From Opitutaceae bacterium (GTDB lineage Bacteria > Verrucomicrobiota > Verrucomicrobiia > Opitutales > Opitutaceae), in the NCBI GenBank assembly GCA_027482185.1, contig JAIXWF010000001.1:62001-126000 (forward strand): a DNA stretch of 64,000 nucleotides, in the 5' to 3' direction. Made by a program: the position numbers and the translations under genes. Positions 7,818 through 16,022 of the stretch are shown in pieces. Under the pieces are notes generated by a model. It had not been told where the DNA came from and made no database searches. It saw only the letters and a program-made list of their open reading frames with translations. How positions within the stretch are numbered: the first letter of the stretch is position 1; the number at the start of each line of letters is the position of its first letter.

Positions 7818-10800
7818 TCAGACGGCACCGGAGGCCCGGAGCGCGAGCGCCGGCCGCAGCCGGACATGCGCGGCTTCCACGGCGACGAAGGCCGCATGCG
7901 CGGCGTCCCAATCGCCGGCGCGGGCCGCGCGTTCCAAGCCGAGCAGCGCCTCGCGGCACTCGATCGCGCCGAGACTCGCGCAGCTGCCGGCGAAGCGGTG
8001 GGCATCCGCAATCAGCAAGTCGGCCGCCCTCGCCTCCAGGTGCCGCGCGCAGGCGGCCAGCCGCGCCGGTTCCTCCTCGGCGAACGCGGCGATCATGGCC
8101 GTGACCAACGGGCGCCCGCCGGCCGCGCGCAGCCCGACGAACTGCGCGAGCACGGTTTCGTCGAGCACCGCGGGCGCAACCGCGGCCGGCTTGGGCGCGG
8201 GCGGCACCGCGGCCGCACCCGCCACGCGGCGTCCGAGGGCGGCGGCGAGCTCGTGGCTGCGCACCGGCTTGGGCACGTAGTCGTCCATGCCGGCGGCGAG
8301 GCAGCGCTCGCGGTCCTCGAGCATCGAATGGGCGGTGAGCGCGATGACCGGGATCGCGGCGTCCACACCCGGGATCGTGCCGGCACGGATCCGGCGCGTC
8401 GTCTCGTAGCCGTCGAGCCCAGGCATCTGGCAATCCATGAGAACGGCGTCGAAGCGCTCGCGCGCGAGCCGGTCGAGCGCGGCGACGCCGTCGTCGGCCA
8501 GCTCCGCGGTGTGGCCGAGCCGTTCCAGCAGGAGCGCGGCCACGCGTTGGTTCTGCGGATTGTCCTCGACGACGAGAACCCGCAGTGCCCGCCCGGCGGC
8601 GGCCGGCGCGGCCGCCGCCGCGGGTTCGGCCCCGGCCATCGGCTCGAACTCCGCTTCGAACCAGAATTCGGTGCCGGGGCCGCCGCGCCCGCCGGTCAGC
8701 TCCTCGAAATCCGGGACCGGGGGCGGCGGACTGGCGAAACCGATGGTGCCGCCCATCAGCAGCACGAGCTGCCGGGAGATCGCGAGGCCGAGGCCCGTGC
8801 CGCCGAAACGGCGCGTCATCGAGCCGTCCTCCTGCAGGAACGGCTCGAAGAGCCGCGCCTGGAAGTCACGGCCGATGCCCACGCCGCTGTCGCGCACCTC
8901 GAACCGCAGCCGGAGGCGGCCCGGCGCGGCCGGCTCGTCGGCCCGCCGCACGCCCACGCGCACGGCGCCGGCGTCGGTGAACTTGATCGCGTTGCCCAGC
9001 AGATTGGTGAAAATCTGGCGCACGCGCCCGGCGTCGCCCCGCAGCCGCGACGGCAGGTCCGGCGCCCAGACAATCGCGAGCGCCACACCCTTCTCCCGCG
9101 CGCGCGGCCCAAGCAGGGAAAACGTGTCCTCGATGACGCGCCGCGGATCGAAACCGGCCAGGCGCAGCTGGAGGCGCCCGGCGTCGAGCTTGGAGAACTC
9201 GAGCACGTCGTTGACGATCGTCAGCAGGCCGTCGGCGCCCGCGGTGATCGACCGCAGCATCTCCCGTTGCGCCTCGTCGAGCCGCGAATCGCCGAGCAAT
9301 TCCGCCATGCCGACGATCGCGTTCATCGGGGTCCGGATCTCGTGGCTCATCGTCGCCATGAATTCCGATTTCAACCGCGAGGTCTCGAGCGCGGCATCGC
9401 GGGCCTGCGCCAGCCGTTCCTCGAGGCGCCGGCGTTCCGTGATGTCGATCTGGATCGCGATGTACTGCCGCGGCCGGCCGTCCTCGCCCAGCGAGGGCAC
9501 GACCGCCGTCGCCACCCAGAAATCGGAACCGTCCCGCGCCCGGTTGCGCAATTCGCCGCGCCAGACCTCGCCGCGCCCGATGGTGAGCCAGAGGTCGGCG
9601 AAGACTTCCGGCGCGTGGTGGCCGGACTTGAGCAGGCTGGCTTTCCGGCCGACCAACTCCGACTCCATGTAGCCCGACACCGCGCAAAAGCGGCCGTTGG
9701 CCTGCCGCACGACGCCGTCGCGGTCCGTGATCAGCACCAGCGCGTGCGCATCGAGCGCGGCGCGCAGTTCGCTCACCTCGCGCAGCGACGCGCGCAGGGC
9801 CAACTCCGCCTCTTTCTGCGCCGTGATGTCGACGACGGCCGACAGCTCCTCGAAATTGCCCGCGCCGGGCAGAATGCGGCGGAACCACGTCACCATCGCC
9901 CAGCGCACCCGGCCGCCCGGGTGCAGATAGCGTTTCTCCATCGCGAAGTGGCTCAGTTCGCCGCGCCGCATGCGCTCCATGGACGCTTCCTGCGGCGCGA
10001 TGTCGTCCGGGTGCGTGCTCCGCAGATAGATTCCGGGCACGTCGGCCTTGGTGCGGGGCACGCCCGTGATTTCCTCGTGGGCCGGATTGGTGACGATCTC
10101 GACCTTGCCCTCGGATTTCCGGATCCAGCGCACGCCGACCGGCATTTCCTCCACCACCAAGCGCAGCCGCGCTTCCTGCTCGGCAAGGTTCAATGCGACG
10201 CGCCGGCGCTCGGTGATATCGGAGAAACTCGCGACCGTCAGCCGCACGCGGCCGTGTTCGTCGACGAGCGGACGGGCGGAGATCGAAATCCAGGAAAGCG
10301 TGCCGTCCGGTTTCTGCACCCCCATGATGCGGCCTTCCTCGGCCCGCCCGGTCCGGCTGGCCACGGACGCGGGATGCTCGGGTCCGGGAAACGGCTCGCC
10401 GTTTTCCCGCACGGTTTGCCAGCGGGGATCGAGACTGCTCCGACCGGTGAGCTGGTCCATGGTCAAGCCGAGGATCCGCGTCGCGGCCTCGTTGCACTCG
10501 ACGATCGCGCCGTCCGGCCCGTGCACCACGATGCCGTCCGCCACCGTGGAAAAGATCGTGGCCAGGCGCTCGCGCGACACGGACAGCTCGGCCGTGCGTT
10601 CGGCGACGCGCCGCTCGAGCGTGGCGGCGGCGATTTTCTGCTCGTGGACATCGGTCGAGGTGCCGATCCAGCGCACGAGCCGGCCGGCTTCGTCGCGCTG
10701 CGGGTGCGCGCGCCACAGGTGCCAGCGCCAGGCGCCGTCCGCCGCGCGCCGCAGCCGGTATTCGCCGCCGCCGGCCCGGCCTTCGCGCAACATCGCCTGC

Positions 10801-12755
10801 CACTCCGCGGACGCCGGCGGACCATCCTCCGGATTCAGGGCCCTCAGCCACCCCGACCCGAGCGACTCGGCTTCGCTGAGGCCCGTGAAATCCTCCCAGC
10901 CGCGGTTGAAACTCTCCGCCGGGCCGTCGGCCGCGGAAGTCCAGACCAGCTGGGGCATCGTATCCGCGAGGAAGCGCAGCCGTCCCTCGCGTTCACGCAC
11001 CGCCTGCTCGGCTCGCCGCCGTTCCGTAACATCGACCGCCTTGGTCACGAACAGCCGGAGACCGTCCGCGCTGCGGCCGATGAGCGCCGTATGGAAATCC
11101 CAGATCGCTTCCGTGCCGGCCCGGGTCCGGACCACGCGTTCGCCCTCGTGATGGCGGGATCCTGTGCCGTAATGGCGGACGATGTCGGGATCCGGCAAAG
11201 CGGAACGCGCCCCGAAAGCCAGACCGGCCCAGGCCGCCAGCGTGGGCAGATCCGCAGCGGCATGGCCGGACAGCTCTTGCCACACCCGGTTCACGAGCGC
11301 GATCCGCCCGTCCTCGGTCCACAGCAGCACCGGAATCGGCGCCTCCATGAGAGCGGAGCGGAACTGGGCCTCCGCGGCCTCGTGTTGCGCGCTCGCCCGC
11401 GCCAATTCGGCGGTCCGCTCCGCGACCCGCTGCTCGAGTCCGTCGTTCATCCGGCGCAACCCGCGTTGCGCGCGCGCCAGCATCAGCAGGGCCGTAAGCA
11501 GCAGGCCGAAGGCGGCGCTCCCGCCGAGCGCGAGCACGACCTGCAGCCGCAGTTCGCGAGCCTGCGTGACGGCGTCGCGCCGCGCCAATTCCCGGTCGGC
11601 CGCCGCGCCGATCGCGGCCGTCGCGGCCCGCAGCGCGTCCATCACCTCGGCGGGCTCGGCGGCAAACGCCGCCACCGCGGCCTCGACCCCGCCGCGCCGC
11701 CGGGCGTCCAGTTCAGCCAGTTTCAAAGCGATGTTCCGCTCGGCCGCCACCCGCAGGCCGGACGCCCGCACGTCGGTCCCGGCCAATTGCTCCAGTTCGC
11801 GCAGCGCGGCCTGCACACTTTCCCGGTGCACGGCCACGCGCCCGGCAAAACGTTCGTCGCCGGTCAGCGCAAAATTACGCGCCGAGGTGTCCATGCGCGC
11901 CATCGCCGAGATGAACCGCTCGATCGCGGCCTTGGTTTCCAGCGTCGTGCGCACGTCCTGGCCGGCGGCCCAGCGCACCTCGTTGCTCTCCGGCACGATC
12001 AGGCCGAGAATGCCCAGAATCGCCCCCGCCACGGCGAAGAAAGGGAACAGCCGCACCGCCGTGCGCTCCTTCTCCGGCGTCAGCCGCAGCACGCAGAACA
12101 GCACCGTCACGCCCACCGCCACGAAAGCCAGCGCCGTGTGCACCGCCATGCCGGTCACGTGCCACCACTCCGGCACATCGCGCAGCCCCGCGGCCTGCCC
12201 CGCCAAAGCCAAACCCGCCAGCGCCAGCAGGCCCGCCGCCGCGAAGGACTGCCGGCGCCGCCACTGCGGCCGAAGGACCATCGCGATGAACGCGAGCCCG
12301 GAGAGCCCGAAGGAGGCCGCGACGGCCGGCGACATGCGCCCGTCGAAGCCGATGCCGGTGGAGCGCAACGGCATCGCCGGATTGTGCACCAGCCAGGTCC
12401 AACCGAGCGCATTCGCCAGGGCATAGGCCGCGAGTGTACCCCAGCCGACCGCCGCGGTCAGGGCGGCAAAAACCACGGCCGAGCGCCGCCAACCCCGGGC
12501 GAGCGACAGCAGCGTCGCCGCCACCAGCAGAAAACCCAGCGCGGTCGGAAACGCCATCGGCACGCCTCCCGCCGTCAGGGTGACGAGCTCCGTCCGACCC
12601 GTGAAGCGTCCGACCAGCACGGTCGCGGCAAGGATTCCGAGGCCGGCGCCGACGACGCCGAGGCTCCGCTGCACTCCCCGGTCTGATGTTTCCGGATACA
12701 AGCGGGCCGAAGCTAGGCGCGGGAGCGGCGCAGGCGAGCCATTATCCGGGCCCAT
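7818..12755 (-). CDS. Large hybrid sensor histidine kinase (MASE-like, CHASE3, five PAS, HisKA, HATPase, REC, HPt)
   Basis: A 1645-residue multi-domain phosphorelay kinase. Rough order: about seven membrane helices (25-250); a CHASE3-like periplasmic helical region (260-420) closed by another helix; five PAS repeats (470-1120), several ending in DITERRR-type motifs; HisKA with H1138 in MSHEIRTPMN; HATPase with NLLGNAIKFTD and GGTGLGLAIS; a receiver with D1441 in MDCQMPGLDG; and an HPt domain with H1586 in DAHRFAGSCASLGA. All phosphorelay residues are intact, so an internal His-Asp-His relay is expected; the final response-regulator partner is not in the window. I chose the ATG at 12755 because the upstream one lies in the repeat element. 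Confidence 0.93.
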   Translation of the reverse strand: MGPDNGSPAPLPRLASARLYPETSDRGVQRSLGVVGAGLGILAATVLVGRFTGRTELVTLTAGGVPMAFPTALGFLLVAATLLSLARGWRRSAVVFAALTAAVGWGTLAAYALANALGWTWLVHNPAMPLRSTGIGFDGRMSPAVAASFGLSGLAFIAMVLRPQWRRRQSFAAAGLLALAGLALAGQAAGLRDVPEWWHVTGMAVHTALAFVAVGVTVLFCVLRLTPEKERTAVRLFPFFAVAGAILGILGLIVPESNEVRWAAGQDVRTTLETKAAIERFISAMARMDTSARNFALTGDERFAGRVAVHRESVQAALRELEQLAGTDVRASGLRVAAERNIALKLAELDARRRGGVEAAVAAFAAEPAEVMDALRAATAAIGAAADRELARRDAVTQARELRLQVVLALGGSAAFGLLLTALLMLARAQRGLRRMNDGLEQRVAERTAELARASAQHEAAEAQFRSALMEAPIPVLLWTEDGRIALVNRVWQELSGHAAADLPTLAAWAGLAFGARSALPDPDIVRHYGTGSRHHEGERVVRTRAGTEAIWDFHTALIGRSADGLRLFVTKAVDVTERRRAEQAVREREGRLRFLADTMPQLVWTSAADGPAESFNRGWEDFTGLSEAESLGSGWLRALNPEDGPPASAEWQAMLREGRAGGGEYRLRRAADGAWRWHLWRAHPQRDEAGRLVRWIGTSTDVHEQKIAAATLERRVAERTAELSVSRERLATIFSTVADGIVVHGPDGAIVECNEAATRILGLTMDQLTGRSSLDPRWQTVRENGEPFPGPEHPASVASRTGRAEEGRIMGVQKPDGTLSWISISARPLVDEHGRVRLTVASFSDITERRRVALNLAEQEARLRLVVEEMPVGVRWIRKSEGKVEIVTNPAHEEITGVPRTKADVPGIYLRSTHPDDIAPQEASMERMRRGELSHFAMEKRYLHPGGRVRWAMVTWFRRILPGAGNFEELSAVVDITAQKEAELALRASLREVSELRAALDAHALVLITDRDGVVRQANGRFCAVSGYMESELVGRKASLLKSGHHAPEVFADLWLTIGRGEVWRGELRNRARDGSDFWVATAVVPSLGEDGRPRQYIAIQIDITERRRLEERLAQARDAALETSRLKSEFMATMSHEIRTPMNAIVGMAELLGDSRLDEAQREMLRSITAGADGLLTIVNDVLEFSKLDAGRLQLRLAGFDPRRVIEDTFSLLGPRAREKGVALAIVWAPDLPSRLRGDAGRVRQIFTNLLGNAIKFTDAGAVRVGVRRADEPAAPGRLRLRFEVRDSGVGIGRDFQARLFEPFLQEDGSMTRRFGGTGLGLAISRQLVLLMGGTIGFASPPPPVPDFEELTGGRGGPGTEFWFEAEFEPMAGAEPAAAAAPAAAGRALRVLVVEDNPQNQRVAALLLERLGHTAELADDGVAALDRLARERFDAVLMDCQMPGLDGYETTRRIRAGTIPGVDAAIPVIALTAHSMLEDRERCLAAGMDDYVPKPVRSHELAAALGRRVAGAAAVPPAPKPAAVAPAVLDETVLAQFVGLRAAGGRPLVTAMIAAFAEEEPARLAACARHLEARAADLLIADAHRFAGSCASLGAIECREALLGLERAARAGDWDAAHAAFVAVEAAHVRLRPALALRASGAV

Positions 12756-12770
12756 GCCGTTGCGAGCGCT

Positions 12771-12893
12771 TGGTTGGGAGTTGAGAACCAAACCGTTGGG
12801 TTTCGCCCGTGCCGTGCGGCGATGGCGTTTTCCGGACCTCGGCGGATCGAACCCTCAACTCTCAACGGTCGAATCTCAGCTGCATGAGTCAGG
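12771..12893. repeat. Inverted GTTGAG element with conserved core
   Basis: In the minus orientation it starts at the Fpg-like gene stop codon (12889-12891). Then come GTTGAGAGTTGAGG heptamers, the core GATCCGCCGAGG, CGGAAAACGCC, AACCCAACGGTTTGG, and the inverted arm TTCTCAACTCCCAACC (12787-12772). It occupies the whole gap between the Fpg-like gene and the hybrid kinase start. The core matches the elements at 27199, 56859 and 63907. Confidence 0.8.
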
Positions 12894-13791
12894 AATTTCC
12901 GCGCCGCGTCTCCGCCTCCTCGATGGTCCGCGGCCAGTCGGACTTGAGCAGCCGCGACAGCGACCGATCCGCCAGCAACCGTCCGCCGGTCTGGCAGCGC
13001 GGGCAGTAGTTCACCTCGTTCTCCGCGTAGACAATGCGCTGCACGGCGGTGCCGCACTCCGGACAGGGTTGGCCGAATTTGCCGTGCACCGCCATTTCCG
13101 GGCGGAACGCCGTGACCTTCGCGGGGAAACCGTCGCCCGTTTCCCGCCGCAGGCGCGTCGTCCACGCCGTCAGCGTCGCCTGCACCGCCGCGAACAGCCG
13201 CGCCACGTCGGCGTCCGCCAGTTTCTGCGTCAGCGTCACGGGCGAAAGCCGCGCCGCGTGCAGGATCTCGTCGGAGTACGCATTGCCAATGCCGCTGAAG
13301 AGCGTCGGATCCGTCAGCGCCCGCTTCAGCGTGTGGTTCCGCCGCCGCAACTGCGCCGCGAATTCCTCCGCCGTCGCCGCCAGCGGCTCGAGTCCGCCCG
13401 GGTCGTGCGTTGCCAGCGCCGCTTCGTCGGCCGCCACGTGCAACGCCGCGCGGCGCTTGGTGCCGGCTTCGGTCAGGACCAGCGTGCCGGTCTCGAAGCC
13501 GAATTCCGCGAGGACATTGCGCGCGGCGGGCTTGGCCGCGCCGTCGGCCCACTGCAGCCGCCCCGCCACCATCAGGTGCAACACGAGCCAGCGGCCGTGC
13601 TCAAATCCGAAACAGAGCCGCTTGCCGAGCCGCCGCAGGCCGGTCACGCGCCGGCCGACGACGTCGTCCACCGGCGGCACCGCGGTGCGCAGCAAAAACA
13701 CATGGTGCACGCGCAGGCGCTCGAGCCGGCGCCCGAGCACGCGTTTTTCCAGCGCCCCGAGGTAGACCTGGAGATCGGGGAGTTCCGGCAT
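12889..13791 (-). CDS. Fpg/Nei family DNA glycosylase (variant N-terminus)
   Basis: A 300-residue protein with the full family layout: N-terminal Pro2/Glu3 (MPELPD), K57 in LGKRL, the H2TH DNA-binding region (LFSGIGNAYSDEIL, 164-177), and a zinc finger with C243-x2-C246 and C263-x2-C266. The family removes oxidised bases and cleaves at the resulting AP site using the N-terminal proline, in base-excision repair. The usual PELPEVE start is PELPDLQ here, so the sixth residue is Asp instead of the conserved Glu. It could therefore be a paralogue with altered substrate range rather than canonical MutM. The deoxyhypusine synthase homologue ends 37 nt upstream, so co-transcription is possible. Confidence 0.88.
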   Translation of the reverse strand: MPELPDLQVYLGALEKRVLGRRLERLRVHHVFLLRTAVPPVDDVVGRRVTGLRRLGKRLCFGFEHGRWLVLHLMVAGRLQWADGAAKPAARNVLAEFGFETGTLVLTEAGTKRRAALHVAADEAALATHDPGGLEPLAATAEEFAAQLRRRNHTLKRALTDPTLFSGIGNAYSDEILHAARLSPVTLTQKLADADVARLFAAVQATLTAWTTRLRRETGDGFPAKVTAFRPEMAVHGKFGQPCPECGTAVQRIVYAENEVNYCPRCQTGGRLLADRSLSRLLKSDWPRTIEEAETRRGNS

Positions 13792-13828
13792 GGCGGCGGC
13801 CGAATTCTCCCCGGGGGCCGCGCGGCGT

Positions 13829-14878
13829 TTACTGGCCGAGCACCCAGGCGAAGATCAACGGCGCCACGATGGTGGCGTCGCTCTCGACGATGAACTTCGG
13901 GGTCTTCTGGCCGAGTTTGCCCCACGTGATCTTCTCGTTGGGCACCGCGCCGGAGTAGCTGCCGTAGCTCGTCGTCGAATCGCTGATCTGCGAGAAATAG
14001 CCCCAGAGCGGCACGCTGGTGCGGCCCAAGTCCTGGTGCAGCATCGGCACCACGCAGATCGGGAAATCGCCGGCGATGCCGCCGCCGATCTGAAAGAAAC
14101 CGATCGAGCCCTCGCCGTTCTTCAGCAGCTTCGCCGTCTTCGTGTACCACTCGGCGAGCCAAGTCATGTACTCGATGCCGGTGCGGACGGTGTGGACGTT
14201 CTTGATTTCGCCCGTGATCACGCGGCCGGCGTACATGTTGCCCAGCGTCGCGTCTTCCCAGCCGGGAACGATGATCGGGAGGTTCTTCTCGGCCGCCGCG
14301 AGCATCCAGGAGTTCTTCGGGTCGATCTGGTAGTACTTCCGGATTTTGCCCGAACGGAGCACCTTGTACATGAACTCGTGCGGGAAGTAGCGCTCGCCGG
14401 CCTGGTCGGCCGCAACCCATTCCTCGGCGACGGCGGCCTCGATGCGGCGCATCGCTTCGCCTTCGGGAATGCAGGTGTCGGTGACGCGGTTCATGTGCCG
14501 GTCGAGCAGCGCCTGCTCGTCGGCCGCGGTCAGGTCGCGGTAGTGCGGCACGCGCTCGTAGTAGTCGTGCGCGACGAGATTGAAGATGTCCTCCTCGAGA
14601 TTCGCGCCGGTGCAGACGATGGCGTGGACCTTGTCGCGGCGGATCATCTCCGCGAGCGAGATGCCGAGCTCGGCCGTCGACATCGCGCCGGCGAGGGTGA
14701 CGAGCATCTTGCCGCCGGCCGCCAGGTGGGTCTCGTAACCCTTCGCGGAATCGAGGAGCGCCGCCGCGTTGAAATGGCGGTAGCTGTGCGCGAGGAATTG
14801 CGAGATCGGGCCCTTCTTGGCCGCGAGCTTCGCGTTGAGGTCCTCGGGGCGTTTCGTCTGGCGTTTCGCTTTCTTCAT
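13829..14878 (-). CDS. Deoxyhypusine synthase family protein
   Basis: A 349-residue cytoplasmic protein of the deoxyhypusine synthase fold. It has GGKMLVTLAGAMSTAELGIS, IVCTGANLEEDIFNLV, IGGGIAGDFPICVVPML and the active-site loop AVPNEKITWGKL, with the catalytic lysine at about K321. In eukaryotes and archaea the enzyme moves the aminobutyl group of spermidine to eIF5A. Bacteria have no eIF5A, and bacterial homologues that have been studied make homospermidine or related polyamines, using NAD and spermidine/putrescine. A polyamine role is therefore the best guess here. It is a complete protein. The gene is upstream of the Fpg-like gene and divergent from the DMT exporter. Confidence 0.85.
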   Translation of the reverse strand: MKKAKRQTKRPEDLNAKLAAKKGPISQFLAHSYRHFNAAALLDSAKGYETHLAAGGKMLVTLAGAMSTAELGISLAEMIRRDKVHAIVCTGANLEEDIFNLVAHDYYERVPHYRDLTAADEQALLDRHMNRVTDTCIPEGEAMRRIEAAVAEEWVAADQAGERYFPHEFMYKVLRSGKIRKYYQIDPKNSWMLAAAEKNLPIIVPGWEDATLGNMYAGRVITGEIKNVHTVRTGIEYMTWLAEWYTKTAKLLKNGEGSIGFFQIGGGIAGDFPICVVPMLHQDLGRTSVPLWGYFSQISDSTTSYGSYSGAVPNEKITWGKLGQKTPKFIVESDATIVAPLIFAWVLGQ

Positions 14879-15054
14879 GTGCCCCGCAAAGTGAGGAAGT
14901 CCCGCGGGGAAAAAAGAAAAATTTTCGCGCCGGCCGTATTCTCCATGAAGCGGGGCGCCGGCAAATCGCCGGGTTTGGCCGCCGGCGCTGTACCGGTTCC
15001 GCGCCGGAAAAGATTTCCGCCGCGGCCGGTTTCCGCTCTGGCTGTCCGGCTCCG

Positions 15055-15969
15055 ATGCTCCCCGCCCTGCTCGCCGCCTGCTTCTTCGCGCTGAACGCCA
15101 CCTGCGCGGCCCGCAGCGTGCGCACCCACGGCACGGCGGTCGCCAACCTCGGCCGCCTCGCGATCGCGACGCTGCTGCTCGGGCTCTTCGCCCACACGCT
15201 TGGCGGCGGTTTCGCCAGCGCGAGCCTGCCGTGGTTTCTGCTTAGCGGCGTCATCGGCATGGGGCTCGGCGACCTCGGCGTCTTCGCCGCCCTGCCCCTC
15301 CTCGGCTCGCGCCTCACCGTGCTCATCACGCAGTGCCTCGCCGCCCCGCTCGCCGCCCTCGGCGAATGGCTTTGGCTCGGCACGCGGCTCACCGCGGCCC
15401 AAGTCGCGTGGGGCGTGGTGATCCTCGCGGGCGTCGCCGTCGCCATCATGCCCAGCCGGTCCGATCCGCCCAAGGTAAAGGTCCGCCCGATCGGTTTCCT
15501 CTTCGGGCTCGTTGCCGCCGCCGGCCAGGGCTTCGGCGCTCTCGTCAGCCGCAAGGGCGTCAACGTCGCCGACGCCGCCGGCGAGGCGGCCCACAACGCC
15601 GCGTTCGGCCTCACCGCCGCCTACCAGCGCATTTTGGCCGGTTTCGTTTTCGTCATTCTTTGGTTCGCCGTCCTGCGCTGGCTCGGCCGCCTGCCGGCCG
15701 CCCCGGCGGGCGTCTCCGCCGCCGACCGGCGCCGCGGGCTGTGGTGGATGCTCGCCAACGGCTGCGCCGGTCCCGTCCTCGGCGTCGGCTGCTACCAATG
15801 GGCCCTCGCCACCACCCCGAGCGGCATCGTGCTGCCGATCGCCGCGACCACGCCGCTGCTCGCGATTCCCATCGCCTGGTGGCTCGAGGGCGACCGCCCG
15901 ACCCGCCGCGCCCTCGTCGGCGGCGTCATCGCCGTCGCCGGCTGCGTCGCCCTGACCGCCAGCCGCTGA
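15055..15969 (+). CDS. DMT/EamA family transporter
   Basis: A 304-residue integral membrane protein with ten predicted helices in two EamA repeats (about 1-130 and 145-304). Typical signs are the short first helix, SRLTVLITQCLAAPLAALGE in repeat one and LPIAATTPLLAIPIAWWLEG in repeat two. Members of this drug/metabolite transporter superfamily export or import small metabolites such as amino acids or sugars. The substrate cannot be read from the sequence. It is 53 nt upstream of the ABC-F gene on the same strand. Confidence 0.88.
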   Translation: MLPALLAACFFALNATCAARSVRTHGTAVANLGRLAIATLLLGLFAHTLGGGFASASLPWFLLSGVIGMGLGDLGVFAALPLLGSRLTVLITQCLAAPLAALGEWLWLGTRLTAAQVAWGVVILAGVAVAIMPSRSDPPKVKVRPIGFLFGLVAAAGQGFGALVSRKGVNVADAAGEAAHNAAFGLTAAYQRILAGFVFVILWFAVLRWLGRLPAAPAGVSAADRRRGLWWMLANGCAGPVLGVGCYQWALATTPSGIVLPIAATTPLLAIPIAWWLEGDRPTRRALVGGVIAVAGCVALTASR

Positions 15970-16022
15970 GCGGAGCCCGGGGTTGACGGCGCCGCCCGCC
16001 GCGGGTCTGCTGTGCGGTTCCG

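Noticed and set aside
7866-12686. Long open frame (about 1600 codons) antisense to the hybrid kinase
   Set aside because: Arg/His/Pro-rich translation without domains; shadow of the well-supported kinase gene.
14880-14925. Stem CCCCGC/GCGGGG followed by A-runs upstream of the deoxyhypusine synthase homologue as a terminator
   Set aside because: The A-run is on the wrong strand for the neighbouring genes and the loop is long.
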